NCBI GenBank assembly: GCA_963816535.1
Contig: CAWFKW010000003.1
Span: 1,302,001 to 1,366,000 of the forward strand
DNA length: 64,000 nucleotides
Reading direction: 5' to 3'
DNA from: CAWFKW01 sp963816535
GTDB lineage: Bacteria > Bacteroidota > Ignavibacteria > Tepidaquicellales > OLB5
The position numbers were made by a program, and so were the translations under genes. Below, in pieces: positions 52,966 through 61,022 of the stretch. The notes below the pieces were generated by a model. The model worked only from the letters and a program-made list of their open reading frames with translations. It was not told the origin of the DNA and did no database searches. The stretch's first letter is position 1; the number at the start of each line of letters is the position of its first letter.

Positions 52966-53730
52966 TTATTTCTTTGAATTCTTTACGCTTATAAGTTCAG
53001 CCAATATGCTGACCGCTATTTCTTCCGGGGTCTCAGCCGAAATATTCAATCCAACCGGCATGTGTATTTTATCTAGATCTTCCCGGCTGCCGATTTGCGA
53101 TTCCAGAAACATCTTTTTTGTCATAAGAATTTTCCGCTCGCTTCCTATCATGCCAAGATAAGCCCTGGGTTTTTTTACGCAGTATGCGAGGATATCGCGG
53201 TCAATCTGGTGGCTGTAAGTCGTTATTACAATAAAAGTATTTTTATCAAATGGAAGGGCCTCGCATGCCGGCAAATGGGGTAAATTCATTTTATTAATGC
53301 CGCTGGTTGTGCACTGGCTTATATATTCTTTTCGGTCATCTATTAAGTATACATCAAAACCCGTCTCCAGCGCCATTTTTGCGAGAGATTGCCCGGTGTG
53401 CCCTGCGCCGAATATAAAAAGTTTTTTTATTTTCACAATTGGTTCAATAAAAATTTCTACTATGCCTCCGCAGCACATGCCGTGCTGATGAAGCAGGTCG
53501 TGTTTAAAAACCGCGGCGTTTCCTGTTTCCAATAACTTTACAGCATCATCAATTACATTCTTTTCAAGGTCTCCGCCGCCAATAGTGCCTAAAATATGCC
53601 CATCCTCATATACTATCATCTTTGCCCCGGTCTTTCGCGGGGTTGAGCCTTTTGTATTTATTACCGTGCAAACAGCGGCCTTAATACCTGAGCGGGCTAT
53701 ACCTGCTATTTCTTCATATATGTCCGCCAT
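52966..53730 (-). CDS. xdhC: XdhC-family molybdenum cofactor chaperone
   Basis: A 254-residue XdhC/CoxI protein: N-terminal GSTPRKTGAKMIVYEDG and GTIGGGDLE region, HGMCCGGIVEIFIEP, and a C-terminal Rossmann domain (FIFGAGHTGQSLAKMA, VITTYSHQIDRD). Such proteins bind and sulfurate the cofactor before insertion into xanthine dehydrogenase-family enzymes. It adjoins the mocA stop with no gap and precedes the SDR. Confidence 0.92.
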   Translation of the reverse strand: MADIYEEIAGIARSGIKAAVCTVINTKGSTPRKTGAKMIVYEDGHILGTIGGGDLEKNVIDDAVKLLETGNAAVFKHDLLHQHGMCCGGIVEIFIEPIVKIKKLFIFGAGHTGQSLAKMALETGFDVYLIDDRKEYISQCTTSGINKMNLPHLPACEALPFDKNTFIVITTYSHQIDRDILAYCVKKPRAYLGMIGSERKILMTKKMFLESQIGSREDLDKIHMPVGLNISAETPEEIAVSILAELISVKNSKK

Positions 53731-54330
53731 CTATATCGCACAGTTAAAATATTCCGTGTAGTCGTCAGGGGTATTGATATTAGCAAGCGCTTTCCCGTTG
53801 GATACTTCTACTCTCTTTCTTTTAAACTGAGATAGAAAATCTTTGAAGTTAATTGCAATATCTTTTTCATTTCTGATAGAATCTATTACTTCTCCTGAAA
53901 CCAGAATTGGGTGTCCGCCTTTGCCATCATAAACCGGAGAAACATAGGCCTGGTTGCCTGCTGCCTGATATAATAAATTCAAAGTATTTACATCGGTAAA
54001 TGGATTATCAACATTTTGTATAAAACAGCGCTCTATGTTATTGTCTAAAGCTTGGGCTCCAAGTTTTATAGAGTAAAACCTGCCCAGGTTGGGATTGTAA
54101 TTCCATATAATTTTTGGGGATGAATTATCTTTATGAAGGTCTGTTATACCCAATTTATCTTTCAATTCAGAGTTTGCTATTATAATAGTAATGTTTAAGC
54201 CAAACTCAGAATATACTTTGGTCAGCTTTTGAAGGAATGTGTAACTTTCATCAAATTTTAAAAACGGCTTAGGTGTCCCAAAACGCCTCGAAAATCCTCC
54301 AGCCAATATTATTGCCGCTATCTTATGCAT
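53731..54330 (-). CDS. mocA: MocA-like molybdenum cofactor nucleotidyltransferase
   Basis: The 199-residue protein has the nucleotidyltransferase opening ILAGGFSRRFGTPKPFLKF, the metal-binding QNVDNPFTDV and GHPILVSGEV. MocA-type enzymes attach CMP to molybdopterin, giving the dinucleotide cofactor of xanthine dehydrogenase-family enzymes. As first gene of the operon, adjacent to xdhC and the Mo enzyme, its client is clear. It is transcribed divergently from the benzoyl-CoA reductase genes. Confidence 0.88.
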   Translation of the reverse strand: MHKIAAIILAGGFSRRFGTPKPFLKFDESYTFLQKLTKVYSEFGLNITIIIANSELKDKLGITDLHKDNSSPKIIWNYNPNLGRFYSIKLGAQALDNNIERCFIQNVDNPFTDVNTLNLLYQAAGNQAYVSPVYDGKGGHPILVSGEVIDSIRNEKDIAINFKDFLSQFKRKRVEVSNGKALANINTPDDYTEYFNCAI

Positions 54331-54371
54331 GATACATTAATAATATAATACAATAATTTAAAAAAAAGTAT

Positions 54372-54393
54372 AACGAACGAACGTTAGTTAGTT
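54372..54393. promoter_or_regulatory. 22-bp palindromic operator between the divergent operons
   Basis: AACGAACGAAC-GTTAGTTAGTT is a palindrome with nine of eleven pairs matching, built from repeated AACG/GTTA steps. It looks like an operator for a TetR-family repressor (the CNAACGNNCGTTNG type used in phenylacetate and acyl-CoA regulons). It lies 20 bp before a TAATCTTG box (54413-54420) that could be the -7 box of the bcr operon, and within 45 bp of mocA. No regulator gene is present in the window. Confidence 0.5.
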
Positions 54394-54468
54394 TTTTGTA
54401 TTGACTATTGTATAATCTTGAATTATGTTATGACGGTTTTCTAAACAAGAATTATAGTTCCGGAATAC

Positions 54469-55650
54469 ATGAAAATCGATCAAATAATAAGCAAATGTAA
54501 AGAATTATCTTTCGATCTTGATTTTACCCATGCTGTTAACTGGAAACATGAAGCGGCAAACAGAGTTCTTGTTGGATATATGCCGGTTTACTTTCCCAGG
54601 GAAATTGTTCACGCCGCAGGAGGCCTGGCTGTCGGAATTATGGGCGCCGGCGACCGCAAACAGATTATTAAAGGCGATGCATTTTACCAATCCTACATTT
54701 GTCACATACCGCGCGGAATAATAGAAATGGTTTTGGATGGAAACCTCGATAAAATCGATGGTTTTATTTTTCCATCTATTTGCGATGTTATCCGGAATTT
54801 ATCCGGCATGTTCCGGATACTCTCAAAGGGAAAGTTTGTTAAATATCTGGATTACCCTCAGAATTTTTCGGATAAAATCGGCGGAACATTTTATATTAAC
54901 GAGCTTGAACAAATCCTCTCAGAAATAAAAAAAATTAACGGAGTTGAGGTAACCGATGAAGCGCTTTGGAACTCTATTAATTTATACAATAAGAACAGGG
55001 CGCTTATTGAAGAGATCTACGATATAAAACAACTGTACCCGTGGAGGCTCAGCATGGAGGACTTGTATTATATACTTAGAGCCGGAATGGCAATGCCCGT
55101 TGAAGAGCATAACGAGCTTTTAGAGGAAGTGCGTGAAAGCATCAGTGTAAATATCGGCGAGCCTATGGATAAGATAAGGGTGGTAGTAACCGGGGCATTT
55201 TGCGAACAGCCTCCGGTTGGCCTTATAAGGACAATTGAAATGGCCGGCTGTTATATAGTAGACGACGATTTTCTTTCAGGTATGCGCTGGCTTCAGGGCG
55301 ATGTTACAGCGGACGATTCTGCCCACCCCGTTGAAGCTTTGTCCAGAGCTTACCTGACGCGAAGCCGTTTTTCAGCTTCAGTCTACAGCCTTGGCGATAA
55401 AAAAGGTAAATCGCTGGTATCGCTTGCCCGAAAGAGAGAAGCCGATGGAATAATATTCGCCGCGCCAAGCTTCTGCGACCCGGCGCTGTTTGACGTGCCT
55501 GTTTTGCAAAAAGAATGCGACGGTTCAAACCTTCGTTACATAAGTTTTCAATACAGCGAAAATACGGGCCAGTATAAGGTTATCAAAGAACAGGTCGGGG
55601 CATTCTCAGATTCCATAAAACTTTGGGAAGAACCTGTAATTAAAAATTGA
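54469..55650 (+). CDS. bcrC: Benzoyl-CoA reductase class I, subunit C (BcrC/BzdN-like)
   Basis: The 393-residue product closely follows the known subunit C: VGYMPVYFPREIVHAAGG, GDAFYQSYICHIPRG, FPSICDVIRNLSGM, TGAFCEQPP and APSFCDPALF, with cysteines C78, C105, C245 and C336. With subunit B it forms the ring-reducing module of the ATP-dependent reductase, converting benzoyl-CoA to the cyclic dienoyl-CoA with ferredoxin electrons. The gene leads an operon of the canonical C-B-A-D order with no divergent residues at these motifs. Related 2-hydroxyacyl-CoA dehydratases lack this near-identity. Confidence 0.9.
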   Translation: MKIDQIISKCKELSFDLDFTHAVNWKHEAANRVLVGYMPVYFPREIVHAAGGLAVGIMGAGDRKQIIKGDAFYQSYICHIPRGIIEMVLDGNLDKIDGFIFPSICDVIRNLSGMFRILSKGKFVKYLDYPQNFSDKIGGTFYINELEQILSEIKKINGVEVTDEALWNSINLYNKNRALIEEIYDIKQLYPWRLSMEDLYYILRAGMAMPVEEHNELLEEVRESISVNIGEPMDKIRVVVTGAFCEQPPVGLIRTIEMAGCYIVDDDFLSGMRWLQGDVTADDSAHPVEALSRAYLTRSRFSASVYSLGDKKGKSLVSLARKREADGIIFAAPSFCDPALFDVPVLQKECDGSNLRYISFQYSENTGQYKVIKEQVGAFSDSIKLWEEPVIKN

Positions 55651-55676
55651 TCAATTAAATAATAAATCAGCATCAA

Positions 55677-56966
55677 ATGGCGACAGAAGTAATAAAAGAA
55701 AAAAGCATGATACTTCAGAAGGAGATGATTGCCGGGCTTTTTGACGACCTGAGCGCCGCGAAAGAAACCGGAAAGAAAGTCGTGTACACGTTTGTGCCGG
55801 GTAATCTTTCAGAGCTCATACATGCCTTTGATATGCTTCCTGTTTATCCGGAAATAAACGCTCTGCAGTCCGGAATGCGTAAACAGTCCGGCAGTTATAT
55901 CAGGGATGCGGAAAAATTTGGGTTCTCTGAAGATGTTTGCACATATGTAAAATGCGATATCGGAATGATGCTCAACGGCAATAAAGGCCCGACCGGTAAA
56001 AAGCTTCCGGACCCGGACCTGCTTCTGCTAAGTTATACCGGCTGCTTTACGTTTATGAAGTGGTTCGAAAACCTAGAGCAGCTTTACCCTGGCGTGCCTG
56101 TAGCAATGCTTCATACTCCTTACCAGGAAGGCGGAAAGATCACGAAGGAAATGACGGATTATATGGTCAGGCAGCTTAAGGATGACGTTATCCCGAAGAT
56201 GGAAAAAGTCTCAGGTAAGAAATATGATGAAACCAGGCTGAAAGAAGTTCTTGAAAATGCAAAAAAAACAGAAGACCTGATTGTTAAGATATTTGAGACT
56301 ACAAAAAACAAGCCATCTCCTATAGATTCTTACTTTGCAGGAGTCTATTATATAGGGCCTATTAATATAGGGTTCAGGGGGACTGCAGAATCGGTTGAAT
56401 ATTACAGCGAGCTTTATAAAGAGATACAGGAAAGGGTGCGGCTGGGTCTGGGCCCCGTGACTCCTGAAGGCGAGATCACAGAAAAATACAGGTTGGTAGT
56501 AGAAGGCCCGCCAAACTGGACAAGTTTCCGCGAGTTCTGGAAATTGTTTTATGACCATGGCGCTGTGATTGTAGCTTCTTCTTATACAAAAGTCGGAGGC
56601 TTATATGATACAGGTTTCAGGCACGATTCCACGCGGCCTCTGGAAAGCCTAGCAGAATACTGCATGAACTGTTATACAAATCTTAATTTACCTCAAAGAA
56701 TAGATTATCTTGAGAAATGTGTGACCGATTATAAGGCTGACGGCCTTCTTGTAAATTCCATAAAGAGCTGTAATTCGTTTTCAGCCGGCCAGCTTTTAAT
56801 GATGCGCGCTATTGAAGAAAAACTGGAGATTCCTGTAGGCTTCATTGAGTCTGATCTTGTCGATCCGCGTTATTTTTCATATTCAAACATCAAGAACCGC
56901 CTTGATTCATATTTCCAAATGCTTGAACAAAGAATAGTTATTACAAAACAAACTGCTTCGGTATAA
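55677..56966 (+). CDS. bcrB: Benzoyl-CoA reductase class I, subunit B (BcrB/BzdO-like)
   Basis: The 429-residue HgdB-fold protein has FVPGNLSELIHAFDMLPVYP, cysteines C88 and C93 in VCTYVKCD, C123 in SYTGCFTFMKWF, and VNSIKSCNSFSAGQL near the end. The pair with subunit C carries the active-site [4Fe-4S] cluster(s). It starts 26 bp after bcrC and overlaps bcrA by one base (TAATGAAT), consistent with coordinated expression of the heterotetramer. Confidence 0.9.
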   Translation: MATEVIKEKSMILQKEMIAGLFDDLSAAKETGKKVVYTFVPGNLSELIHAFDMLPVYPEINALQSGMRKQSGSYIRDAEKFGFSEDVCTYVKCDIGMMLNGNKGPTGKKLPDPDLLLLSYTGCFTFMKWFENLEQLYPGVPVAMLHTPYQEGGKITKEMTDYMVRQLKDDVIPKMEKVSGKKYDETRLKEVLENAKKTEDLIVKIFETTKNKPSPIDSYFAGVYYIGPINIGFRGTAESVEYYSELYKEIQERVRLGLGPVTPEGEITEKYRLVVEGPPNWTSFREFWKLFYDHGAVIVASSYTKVGGLYDTGFRHDSTRPLESLAEYCMNCYTNLNLPQRIDYLEKCVTDYKADGLLVNSIKSCNSFSAGQLLMMRAIEEKLEIPVGFIESDLVDPRYFSYSNIKNRLDSYFQMLEQRIVITKQTASV

Positions 56967-58390
56967 TGAATAAATATTATCTGGGCGTAGACCTCGGTTC
57001 AACAACGTCAAAAGCCGTTATCATTAATGAAAATGACGAAATAATCGGCCGCGGCATTACTAACACACGGGCAAATTATAAAGTAGCCGCCGATATAGCC
57101 CGCCAGGAAGCTGTTTACAATGCCAGGTTTAATTTCCTCAAAAGGCTGCTGAAGGACGAAATGGCCGTTCACAGGGAATACGAAAGATATATAAATGATA
57201 TTGAAAGCGTTTTCCAGTACCTGCAGTTCAAAAAAAGGCTTGATTTCCTTCTGGAGCAGATGCTTAATACAGTGTCACTCCAGTTTCCTGAAGGCCTTAA
57301 ACAGCCTGTGCTTGCGCACATTAGAAAGATATTCTCAGATATGGAGCCGGCTATCAAGAGCGATTATATTGACGGCAGCCTTGGCTCAAAAAACCAGTTC
57401 TTCCGCGATATAGTAAACGAGAAATATAACGAAGAAGTTAAGCGGCTGGATATTGACATGTTTGAACCTATGATGCTGGCATTCGATAAAAGTATAACCC
57501 CGGTAGAAAACCAGCTGTTTGAATTTGATTTCAAGTCGCTTGTTTACGAAGCGATGGAAATACTCAGATCCAAATACGAGGATATAGCTGATTCAGGTTC
57601 TGAAAATGTAAGCGTCCATTTTGACGCCGAGCTTAACCTTCTTAAAGGAAATTATGTTAAAATCACAGATTCGCTTAAAGACCATATTGATAACGTAGCA
57701 GGCCACCATATACACATAGCAAATATGGTTGGAACAGGTTATGGGCGCGCGCTTCTTCCGTTTCCGGAAGACTGTATAAAATCCGAAATTCTCTGCCATG
57801 CTTTCGGGGCTCATGCTATATTCCCGAACACGCGTACTGTGCTTGATATAGGCGGGCAGGACACAAAAGCCATCCAGGTTGACAGCCGCGGGCTGGTAAC
57901 CAGTTTTTATATGAATGACCGCTGCGCGGCCGGATGCGGAAGATACCTTGGTTATATTGCCGATGAGCTTAATATAACGCTCAACGAGCTTGGCCCTATA
58001 GCTCTTGAAGCCGAAAAAGAGGTGAATATCTGTTCGACATGCACGGTGTTTGCAGGCGCTGAATTAAGGGAGCTGCTTAATGTGGGCGAAAGCCGCCAGA
58101 ATATTCTGGGCGGGCTGCATAAAGCGATTGTTATGCGCGCGATTTCGCTTATAGCGCGTTCTGGCGGAGTAAAAAATGAATTCACTTTTACCGGCGGAGT
58201 CGCGAGGAACAAAGCTATTTTAAAATATGTCAGCGAACTTGTTTCAAAAAATTACGGCGAAGATATAAAAATAAATATCCACACCGATTCGATTTTTATG
58301 GGAGCGCTTGGCGGCGCGCTGTTTGCACGGAGAAACATTGATATCAGTTTGCCCAAAAATAAATCAAAAGTTACGGCTCAAACGGTATAA
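56966..58390 (+). CDS. bcrA: Benzoyl-CoA reductase class I, ATPase subunit A (BcrA/BzdP-like)
   Basis: A 474-residue BadF/BcrA ATPase: DLGSTTSKAV (10-19), GTGYGRALLPFP, DIGGQDTKAIQ, cluster cysteines C320 in NDRCAAGCGRY and C356/C359 in NICSTCTVFA, and TGGVARNKAI. Between about 40 and 215 is a long helical insertion, which makes it longer than the partner activase BcrD (282 aa), as in BcrA/BzdP proteins. ATP hydrolysis lowers the potential of the [4Fe-4S] cluster shared with subunit D. It follows bcrB directly. Confidence 0.9.
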   Translation: MNKYYLGVDLGSTTSKAVIINENDEIIGRGITNTRANYKVAADIARQEAVYNARFNFLKRLLKDEMAVHREYERYINDIESVFQYLQFKKRLDFLLEQMLNTVSLQFPEGLKQPVLAHIRKIFSDMEPAIKSDYIDGSLGSKNQFFRDIVNEKYNEEVKRLDIDMFEPMMLAFDKSITPVENQLFEFDFKSLVYEAMEILRSKYEDIADSGSENVSVHFDAELNLLKGNYVKITDSLKDHIDNVAGHHIHIANMVGTGYGRALLPFPEDCIKSEILCHAFGAHAIFPNTRTVLDIGGQDTKAIQVDSRGLVTSFYMNDRCAAGCGRYLGYIADELNITLNELGPIALEAEKEVNICSTCTVFAGAELRELLNVGESRQNILGGLHKAIVMRAISLIARSGGVKNEFTFTGGVARNKAILKYVSELVSKNYGEDIKINIHTDSIFMGALGGALFARRNIDISLPKNKSKVTAQTV

Positions 58391-58392
58391 TT

Positions 58393-59241
58393 ATGGATAA
58401 CAAAGATATTTATACAATTGGTATAGACGTAGGCGGAAGTTATATAAAAGCGGCGCTTATAAGTTACAGCGAATCTCCGTCGATTCTTGCCAGCAAGACA
58501 GAAAAAGTAAGAAAACGCAACCCTCTGGTCCTGTCTGAAGAGATAATAAATTATCTGCTTGCAAAGATTGGCTTGAAGTATTCGGATATTGCTTATGTGG
58601 CTTCAACCGGCGAGGGAGAAATGGTAAAAAGAAAAACAGGGCATTTTTACAGCATGACGACTCACTCCCGCGGCGCTAAGTTTTTTTACAGCGGCTGCAA
58701 AACTGTTGTCGATATGGGCGCTCTTTACGTACGAGCTATAAAAGTGAGCGATGAAGGCAGGGTAATGGATTATAAAATGACCGGCCAGTGCGCATCCGGT
58801 TCAGGACAGTTTATCGAGAATATTTCACGTTATCTGGGCCTTTCAATAGAAGAAGTAGGTGAAATTTCGCTTACATCGCATATGCCTGAAACACCGTCTG
58901 GAATATGCGCCGTACTGGCGGAAACTGACGTAATTAACATGGTTTCAAGAGGCATTTCTACTCCGAATATCATCAAGGGGATACATTTATCGGTTGCAGG
59001 AAGAGTTGTAAAGCTAATGAGTTCTCTTAAAGCTGAATCTCCCGTTTTTCTAAGCGGGGGAATGGCTTTGAATTCAGGTATGGTTCAGGCTGTGCGTGAG
59101 CTTGCTGCAGAAAGTAATTACAGCTGGGAATTAGTTACTCATCCGATGGCGTCTTACGCTGGCGCCGTTGGCGCGGCTCTGTGGGGCGGCTACAGGTTCC
59201 TGAAGCTTAGAAACAAAGAAAGATTTTTCGCTCAAACTTGA
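58393..59241 (+). CDS. bcrD: Benzoyl-CoA reductase class I, ATPase subunit D (BcrD/BzdQ-like)
   Basis: A 282-residue ASKHA ATPase with IDVGGSYIKAALI, VDMGALYVRAIKV, TGQCASGSGQFIENI (C133) and SGICAVLAETDVINMVSRG (C172), then FLSGGMALNSGM. The two cysteines complete the cluster shared with BcrA. Length matches BcrD rather than HgdC. It starts two bases after bcrA. Confidence 0.9.
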   Translation: MDNKDIYTIGIDVGGSYIKAALISYSESPSILASKTEKVRKRNPLVLSEEIINYLLAKIGLKYSDIAYVASTGEGEMVKRKTGHFYSMTTHSRGAKFFYSGCKTVVDMGALYVRAIKVSDEGRVMDYKMTGQCASGSGQFIENISRYLGLSIEEVGEISLTSHMPETPSGICAVLAETDVINMVSRGISTPNIIKGIHLSVAGRVVKLMSSLKAESPVFLSGGMALNSGMVQAVRELAAESNYSWELVTHPMASYAGAVGAALWGGYRFLKLRNKERFFAQT

Positions 59242-59254
59242 TACTCTATATTTA

Positions 59255-60991
59255 ATGAGTATGAAAATATTTGAATCCAAGCATACTTTAGATCGGGTTC
59301 TGCCCAATATTGCCGCTATGCTCAGGCAGAATTCAGTCCAGTACGCGGATAAGACCGTTGTTCAGGAAAAGATTGATAACAATTATAGGTCCTTATCCTG
59401 GAAAGATTTCTATACTGATATTTGCAACATTGCCTCCAATCTCAGGAATTTCAGTTTTGAAAAAGGCGACAAACTTCTGATATTTTCAAAAAACAGAATA
59501 GAAATGCTTGAACTGGAACTTGCTTTAATGGCGTCAGGCGGAATTGCAGTTCCTATATTTTTCAATTACAACTCTGAAATTGCTGAATCGCTAATAAAAC
59601 AGTCTGGCTCGGTATTTATAGCCGCCGGGGACGCGAAGCAATTAAGCAGATTAAATCCTGAACTCGAAATAAAACGCTTCTTTGTTTTTGATAATATATG
59701 CGATGATCGCTTTTCAAATCTTACCCAATTCAGCGAGCTTGTGAAAGAGCCTGACAATAAAACATCTGTGCTTTGTTTCAACGCGGATCCAAATGATATT
59801 TGCCTCAATATGTTTACAAGCGGGACAATGGGAAGCCAGAAATGCGTTCAGCTTACCCATGGAAATATTCTGTCACAGCAAGCGGCTATAAAAACTCTGC
59901 TTGGCGTGAATGAAAATGACCGGTTCCTTAGCTATCTTCGCTGGCATCACAGCTTTGGAGGCATATTTGAAATATTCACAGCTTTGTACAACGGAGCTTC
60001 ATTAACGCTGGAGTCAGGCAACGGACTTAGTCCTTTCGAGATGATGGAAAACTGGAAGGAGATAAAACCGACGGTGTTTTTCAGCGTTCCGCTAATGTAT
60101 CATTCACTCATTGATCTTATTACAGATAACAAACAGCTGGCAGAGGTATTCTTTCATAAAGAACTCAGGCTTGTATTTACTGCGGCGGCTCCGCTTCCCA
60201 AATATATTTCGGACGAATTTGAAACCCGCGGCATCCCCGTTCTGGAAGGATGGGGGCTTACCGAAACCACTCCGTGCTGTACGCTTACAGACAGAAATTA
60301 CAAAAGGACAGCGGGTGTGGTTGGTTTCCCGATACCAGGTGTGACAATTGGGATTGCCGATGACGGCGAGATTTTAGTTAAAGGGCCAAATGTGATGGCG
60401 GGTTATTACGGAGATAACGGAGCAAACGGGCGGTGTTTTAATAATGAGGGCTGGTTTTGCACAGGGGACATTGGCGAAATGACCGAATATGGACTCCGCC
60501 TTATTACGCGCAAAGACAGGATATTCAAGCTTACTAACGCAGAGAAAGTTATACCAACCGAGCTGGAAAATATGATAACCGGAAAATGTCACTTTATCTC
60601 TCATGCGTTGGTAGAAGGCAGCGGAAAAGATTATGCAGTAGCGCTGTTGTTCCCGGATAAACTTGTTTTGCACGAGACGATCAACGGTAACGGATCGAGG
60701 GTGATGAACTGTGTTTGTCCGCAAAGTATGGGGGACTTATCAAATTGCCTGAAAAAATGTCTGAACGACATGAACTCAAGCCTTAAGCAAAAATTCGCGA
60801 AGATAAAAGTCGCTATGCTTGTTGACGACTCGCTGAAAGTTGAAAACCGTACGCTGACCCCCTCGATGAAACTTGCGCCTAACAGCGTTAAAGAAGTTTA
60901 TAAAGCGCATATAAGCAGAATGTACAATGAAGGTAATGTACCTGAAGAATATCTGGATAAAGACGTCTATCTCATCTACGTTGAAGAATGA
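59255..60991 (+). CDS. AMP-forming acyl-CoA ligase
   Basis: The 578-residue enzyme has the adenylation P-loop MFTSGTMGSQKCVQLTHGN, the GWGLTET motif, TGDIGEMTEYG and KLTNAEKVIPTELEN with the catalytic-hinge region. The long length and the C-terminal part resemble long-chain acyl-CoA synthetases more than benzoate-CoA ligases, so the substrate is unknown. It lies between bcrD and a dehydratase-family gene in the same operon, so it could activate an aromatic, alicyclic or 2-hydroxy acid. Confidence 0.88.
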   Translation: MSMKIFESKHTLDRVLPNIAAMLRQNSVQYADKTVVQEKIDNNYRSLSWKDFYTDICNIASNLRNFSFEKGDKLLIFSKNRIEMLELELALMASGGIAVPIFFNYNSEIAESLIKQSGSVFIAAGDAKQLSRLNPELEIKRFFVFDNICDDRFSNLTQFSELVKEPDNKTSVLCFNADPNDICLNMFTSGTMGSQKCVQLTHGNILSQQAAIKTLLGVNENDRFLSYLRWHHSFGGIFEIFTALYNGASLTLESGNGLSPFEMMENWKEIKPTVFFSVPLMYHSLIDLITDNKQLAEVFFHKELRLVFTAAAPLPKYISDEFETRGIPVLEGWGLTETTPCCTLTDRNYKRTAGVVGFPIPGVTIGIADDGEILVKGPNVMAGYYGDNGANGRCFNNEGWFCTGDIGEMTEYGLRLITRKDRIFKLTNAEKVIPTELENMITGKCHFISHALVEGSGKDYAVALLFPDKLVLHETINGNGSRVMNCVCPQSMGDLSNCLKKCLNDMNSSLKQKFAKIKVAMLVDDSLKVENRTLTPSMKLAPNSVKEVYKAHISRMYNEGNVPEEYLDKDVYLIYVEE

Positions 60992-61022
60992 TTTACGCCG
61001 AAATTTAATTTGACATGAATCA

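Noticed and set aside
54469..55650. Subunit of 2-hydroxyglutaryl- or lactoyl-CoA dehydratase
   Set aside because: Family fold is shared, but motif-level similarity to benzoyl-CoA reductase subunit C and the C-B-A-D order with two ATPase genes fit class I benzoyl-CoA reductase better; dehydratases use one homodimeric activator.
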